A DNA stretch of 64,000 nucleotides. Origin: Homalodisca vitripennis (taxonomy: Eukaryota > Arthropoda > Insecta > Hemiptera > Cicadellidae). The position numbers and the translations under genes were made by a program. How positions within the stretch are numbered: position 1 is the stretch's first letter; every line of letters begins with the position of its first letter. The notes under the pieces were generated by a model, which was given only the letters and a program-made list of their open reading frames with translations, ran no database searches and was not told the DNA's origin. Below, one piece after another: positions 58,965 to 64,000 of the stretch. The stretch covers positions 131,826,001-131,890,000 of the forward strand of contig NC_060213.1 of assembly GCF_021130785.1 (NCBI RefSeq), written 5' to 3'.

Positions 58965-60420
58965 GAAGTTCCTACGGTGATTCACTGTTTTAACGAACAA
59001 CGCGTTATCTGCGTCAGAGCCTTAGTCGGGTTTTTAATTACAAATTTAATTAATAAATTCGATCACACTACATCACTGTATTACATCGTTTTTTTTTCGA
59101 AATTTTTAATCATGGTGATGCAAAACCACACTTGATATAAAACTTTTTTATGAAAGTATAACAACAAAAAAATTATTATTTAATAAGAAATATATAAAAA
59201 TTATTATGGTACGTAGTGTTACAGTTGACTCGAATAATAAATTGTACTGGTTGAATCAAAAATAGATTTTAGATTTTATCTTGTTTTGCATTGGCTAGAC
59301 TAATAATTTACTTATTGATATTACAAACATAATGAAGTAATATGGGTATTTGAAAAAAGCTGGACATAAATTGGACACCCAATATTCATCGAGCAGTTTA
59401 TAGCTGAATGTAGCACGTTTAGTACACATTTTTGCTTAATATAGCAAATGTTATTGCGTAGAATTGCATTAGTTCTACTTTCACGTAGTTCTTTACATAA
59501 TTGTTATTTAAGGAAGATTATTACAAATAGTAAGTTCAATTTTAACCTAGTTATGGTTTAAATTGGTCTGTCTGAACGAATTACGTTTTTAAACATTAAA
59601 CTGTATCCAAACAGTGGCATCGCTTGGTTTATTTTCCTTTCATTAGAATTATTAGCATGGTAATTTTCCTGATTAAATACAATAAATGTAAAATTTTGCA
59701 AACATATAATTTTGTTCGGTTATAGATTTTTATATTATAGTGAAAACTATAAGGTTGATACAGACCGGTTGCATCTAAGTGTAATCGAAAATAACCAATT
59801 TAAGTAGATTATTTGCAATTTATTATAACATAACTTTGTCTGGAATTTTGATAATATTTTTGAGCTAAGCTTTTGTGACTAATAATTAGATTGTACGTTG
59901 TACTAAAACATTGTTTAATTCTTATAATAGCTCTTTTAAATTTAATATTTTAAATAATTAATTATAGGCTATCAAAGTATTTTAACACCAAATAGATATA
60001 GCTAAAGGTATATACCTTTCAATTTGGATATACTAGATTTAATATTATTCCAATCGTTCACTGTCGGTCGTCAAATCAATTTTATTACAGAAAATTTTAG
60101 AAAAATTTTACAGGTTTGATATGTTTCTATAAAATGCATTTTTTTACTGGAACCAACAAAAAACCGTATTCCACTGCAATAAAATGAAGTCACTGTTGTA
60201 ATTACTTCCCTTACTCAAATAGAAGCATGTTTGCTTTGCAGTATTTCATGAAAATGTTTATCAATATTACTTTTGTGCTAATTCAGTTTTAAACTGTTTT
60301 CTTTCATATGGTAACATACATTTTTTGAAGGTAACTTTCTACTAAAATGAAATAAAACCACTGTCACTTGTATAATAATTTCAAAAACTAGATAATATCC
60401 ATATACCTGAAGCTAATCAA
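58965..60420. other. AT-rich intergenic stretch
   Basis: No feature recognised. Confidence 0.4.
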
Positions 60421-60424
60421 GGTT

Positions 60425-60590
60425 CTGTGAATAAAGAAGTCCCAGAGAGTTGTCTATCCCAGTCAACAATGGGTCTGACGGAGCACAATTTGCAGCAGGA
60501 GCAGACTATACAGACTATTCCTTCTGTCCGCTGAGTGGCCACTCTTCATTGCATTCATTCACAACTTCATTATATTTATTTCGTTAGTTC
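60425..60590 (-). repeat. Right member of the inverted repeat pair
   Basis: Reverse-complement counterpart of 54712-54905, matching from TCTGTGAATAAAGAAGTCCC through GAGTGGCCACTC to CATTGCATTCATTCACAA. See the left member for content. Confidence 0.75.
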
Positions 60591-63500
60591 TTCAGTCATT
60601 TTTATTACGAATACAAAACGAATTTAACTTCGCTGGCGTCGTTGTTGTTTTACGAATAATCGGTAAAACTTTACACTGTAGAGTTTCATAGAAACCTTAC
60701 TCAAGTAGTTGCAATATCAGAAATTAAACCTATTTCAGAGTCAACCAAACAATGTCCCATATTACTCGGTATATATCAGTAGTTAATCCAGGAGGGATCA
60801 TGGGGTCAGATTAAAAAAAAATTGTTTTATTGCAAATATTTTCATTTCTATAGTGTTGCATTACAAAATTTATTTAACTAAGTTAAATAAACTATAAGTA
60901 TGAATACATTTCTTTCTAAAACTTTTGACCTTGTTTGAAAATGAAAACCACCTGTTATAGTATATATAATGGTAAACTAAAACCGAGGTGCAACCCCCCA
61001 AACATCTGTGCTATATTTGTCCTTAGTACATGTATTAGCCTAACACTCCGTAGAGACTATAACTATCATCAAACTCGATTTCCTTTGTATAGAAAGTTGT
61101 ATGCAAGTTTCTAGTAGCAATTCGAGTCTGTAGGTTAGTTCGTTGTAGATGTACCGTGCGGACAGACGTAAATTAAAGTTTTGAGATTATCCGAAGATTA
61201 TTTAAAATTCCCTAAATTCATAATGAACAGCAAGCAATTTTTTTGACTAACAAGTAGTTTCATGTGGTGTGGTGTTTTAGCATATATTAGCTGCATAATT
61301 ATTTGTTATTACCTTGAATGTCGTATAAAGCTGTCTCCCTATATACTCTACTAAAAATTCAATTTATTTTATCATTATAGTTGACTTGTGTATTGTTTAG
61401 TGATAAAATAAAAAATAAACATAATCGGCAAACGCAATATATGGTGCTTATTGATACGACTACTTTTTAAAATCCAATCATATTATTTTAATTCCAATTC
61501 AACACGTCCATAACTTCGTCACCTAGTTTGAAAACAGTGATTTTTTCTGATCTTATTAATTGAAATATGTTAAAGTAAATGTTTTCAAGCGTCTGCATTA
61601 ATTAACAATAAAAACGATTAATTTGTGCGGTAGCATAGTGTATAACATCTTGTCGCCACGCATCAACAAATATGACAAAATAACTCAAATTTATACAATA
61701 TTTAAGAATTTTAACCTCATTACAATATTTCAAAAAAGATCACTTATATAACAATTCACTTTATAATGTTAAATGGCTCGGAAAATGTAATTACTCTCAT
61801 TTTGTTGAAAAAATTAATAAATCAATCATTAGGTGATAATATTAGACCGTGTCCTTTTTACAGCACCGTAAAAAATATTAATGGCGAGTTTGTAGAGATT
61901 CGGTGGTCCAATTCTATTTACCCTCTACCTCATATCGACTAAAATACAAGAAACCAAAAGACCGTAGTTGTACTATATTTAAAATATGAGTTAAATTATT
62001 ATTACTATTGAATCCTTTTTTGTAGTAAAAAAATTAAATTGCAATGTTTTTGTACATTTTTACTAGATAAAAGAATAAAGGATTTAGTTATTCATTTCTT
62101 GTTTTGCATACTGCCAATACAATATTAACAGTACATAATTAATAGTTAACAGGAATTAATAGTAATTAAAAAGACTTTCAAGTTGATATATACAAACACG
62201 TGGTCTTCAATTTAGAACACGTGCAAAATAGAGTCACCAACTGATACAATTACATTGGTATGTTACTCAATTGAACTACAGCTAATACTAACCATTATGA
62301 AAACATTGTACAAGGCAATCTCATTATATTATGAGCACCATAATTTGAGCCGAGTCAACAATTCTAAAAGAGTCTTGTTAATTCTGAGCACGTTCAGATT
62401 CCATTCAATTTGCCCTTTTTCATTACAAACCGTTCCGCATAAGCACTTCATCACTTCCATTTGTGCTCGCTGTTGGATCTTGTGTTGTGAAGTGTTATTT
62501 CATTAATGATGCTATAAGCTTTGGACAAAGGGACCTTTATTTCTGCAATAAGAAATTACTTTTTTCAAATTGCATTTTTAATGGGCACCCATTACATTAA
62601 AACAATGTTAATTGTAATACATTTTTATAACATGTAGACTAACACGCAACAATTTATCTCAGTATTTAGGTTAATATATAAAACTATAGTTTACCTACAG
62701 AGACCTTCTTAACTAAACCACCATTAGTATCTCATAAACAACTATAATTCCAGTAAATGAATTATTTTTCAGAAGCCATTAAACATATGAATTCAGGACT
62801 TCTCAATAATATTACTGACAACTTTTAACAACTTTCTTTGGGTAGCTTAATGCTTTTTTGAAATTTTAATTATATTTTTACCTTTTTAGTACAATTTAGA
62901 ATACAATTTTAAACCCTGTTATTTAAAATTTCTTTTTAACTTAATCATTTATGAGTTATTATCAACCAAATTAAAAAATGCTTTGCTTTGTTACATCGAA
63001 ATTGCATTGTAACAGAGATTTTATATGTAATAAAACAGCAAAGTAACACGTGAACTACTAATATCAGCATCGTGTCTTAGATCAGTGATGAAACGTTAGT
63101 GATATAGACCATTAATGGAGACATACGTATAAAAATGAGTTATCCCTTGCTATTATTGAAAATAAGCTACAGGTATCAGCAAGCCTTACAAACAAAAATT
63201 CAACTATAACATTCTATTTTTTTATATAATTTAGAAGTTTAAAAATATATAAAGTTTTAGTAAGATACACCTTGAATGGTATGCATAAAAATAAGATTAA
63301 TAAGGATTTAAGATTAAGAAATGAGTTAAACCACCATTTATTTCACGCATTTCTCCTGTGGTCATGTGTAATCCTGAGTTAACCGTAACTACTACGCGTT
63401 AGTCTTTAGGAGGATTACTCTTGCTAAACATAGTTTCCTGGAAAAAAAAAGTATTTAAATGATTTTCAAACGATTTTAACTAATTTCCTGTTAAATGATG

Positions 63501-64000
63501 TTGCGATGGTTTTCGAAAGCCTTCCATTTGAAATGTTACATATCCCTTCCGGCTCAGTGGGATGCACGATACATTTCACATGCGGCTGTCATATCTAAAT
63601 GTCAAACTGAAAATGTATTGTTAGTTTATATGTTTGATTTGCACAACAGTAACAGGACAATAAACCTCAATGTTGGCATGTTAATATAATCGATAACACT
63701 ATCAAACATTTAGAAAGCCTATAAATTTGAAATTTTCCTAGACATAAAATTGTTACAGTCATATACATTTCTATTTAAAATCGTGGAGTTACAATCAATC
63801 TGAAATGTATTTATTCCAACAGTCAAAAAGACCAATACATGCTAAAGAAACTATACAATTCAAAATGTAAATAATAAATTTTATACCAAAGAGGCATACT
63901 AATAACAATAAATAAGTAACCAAAAACAGTCAGACACTAACAATACCACAGAGTAACAACAACGATAAATATAATAAGAACAGTAATCAGGCGGTAACTT
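60591..64000. other. AT-rich intergenic stretch to window end
   Basis: No supported gene, RNA or tandem repeat. Frames of 83 codons (62255-62506) and 64 codons (63495-63689) have no recognisable domain. Confidence 0.4.

Overview
This window looks like non-genic, transposon- and satellite-rich nuclear DNA from an arthropod, most likely an insect. The base composition is strongly AT-rich. There are no operons and no bacterial signals, and microsatellites such as (GA)n and (TA)n are present. The recognisable proteins are all of mobile-element origin (DD41D mariner-like transposase, a TTAA-element transposase common in insects, a Helitron/Helentron-type endonuclease fragment). I found no convincing host gene, rRNA or functional tRNA in 64 kb. 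Almost all other open frames are short, or arise by chance inside repeats.

Layout. 1-7.9 kb: AT-rich DNA with degraded dispersed repeats, tRNA-derived SINE pieces, a 0.2 kb (GA)n tract, a SINE with a (TA)n tail, and an imperfect repeat pair. 7.96-10.94 kb: a satellite array of 28 units of 106 bp. 11.46-14.00 kb: an apparently intact 2.5 kb DD41D mariner-like element with about 557-bp terminal inverted repeats (TIRs) and a 362-codon transposase. 16.9-18.0 kb: a 99-bp minisatellite whose period is a multiple of three. 19.8-20.7 kb: a palindromic TA-flanked MITE. 21.0-24.2 kb: a TTAA-flanked transposon with a broken transposase and a cluster of short subterminal repeats. 27.8 kb: a second SINE with (TA)n tail. 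32.0-33.6 kb: a roughly 129-bp satellite with a four-type higher-order pattern. 45.1-45.5 kb: a 90-bp array carrying a 12-bp palindrome. 53.2-54.5 kb: a decayed second DD41D-type element inserted in a (TA)n tract. 54.7 and 60.4 kb: an inverted pair of about 170 bp. 57.1-57.6 kb: a Helentron-like endonuclease remnant followed by a 94-bp duplication. The rest is AT-rich DNA with short dispersed repeats.

How the parts relate. The window is a layered record of mobile-element activity. One element (11.46-14.00 kb) looks young, with an open transposase frame and TIRs differing at only about half a dozen positions by eye. The others are decayed or non-autonomous and probably depended on transposase supplied from elsewhere. 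At least eight fragments of one dispersed family and four of another are scattered among them. The tandem arrays show shared-variant patterns that point to local amplification in multi-unit blocks. All repeat comparisons were made by eye; no alignments or database searches were run.
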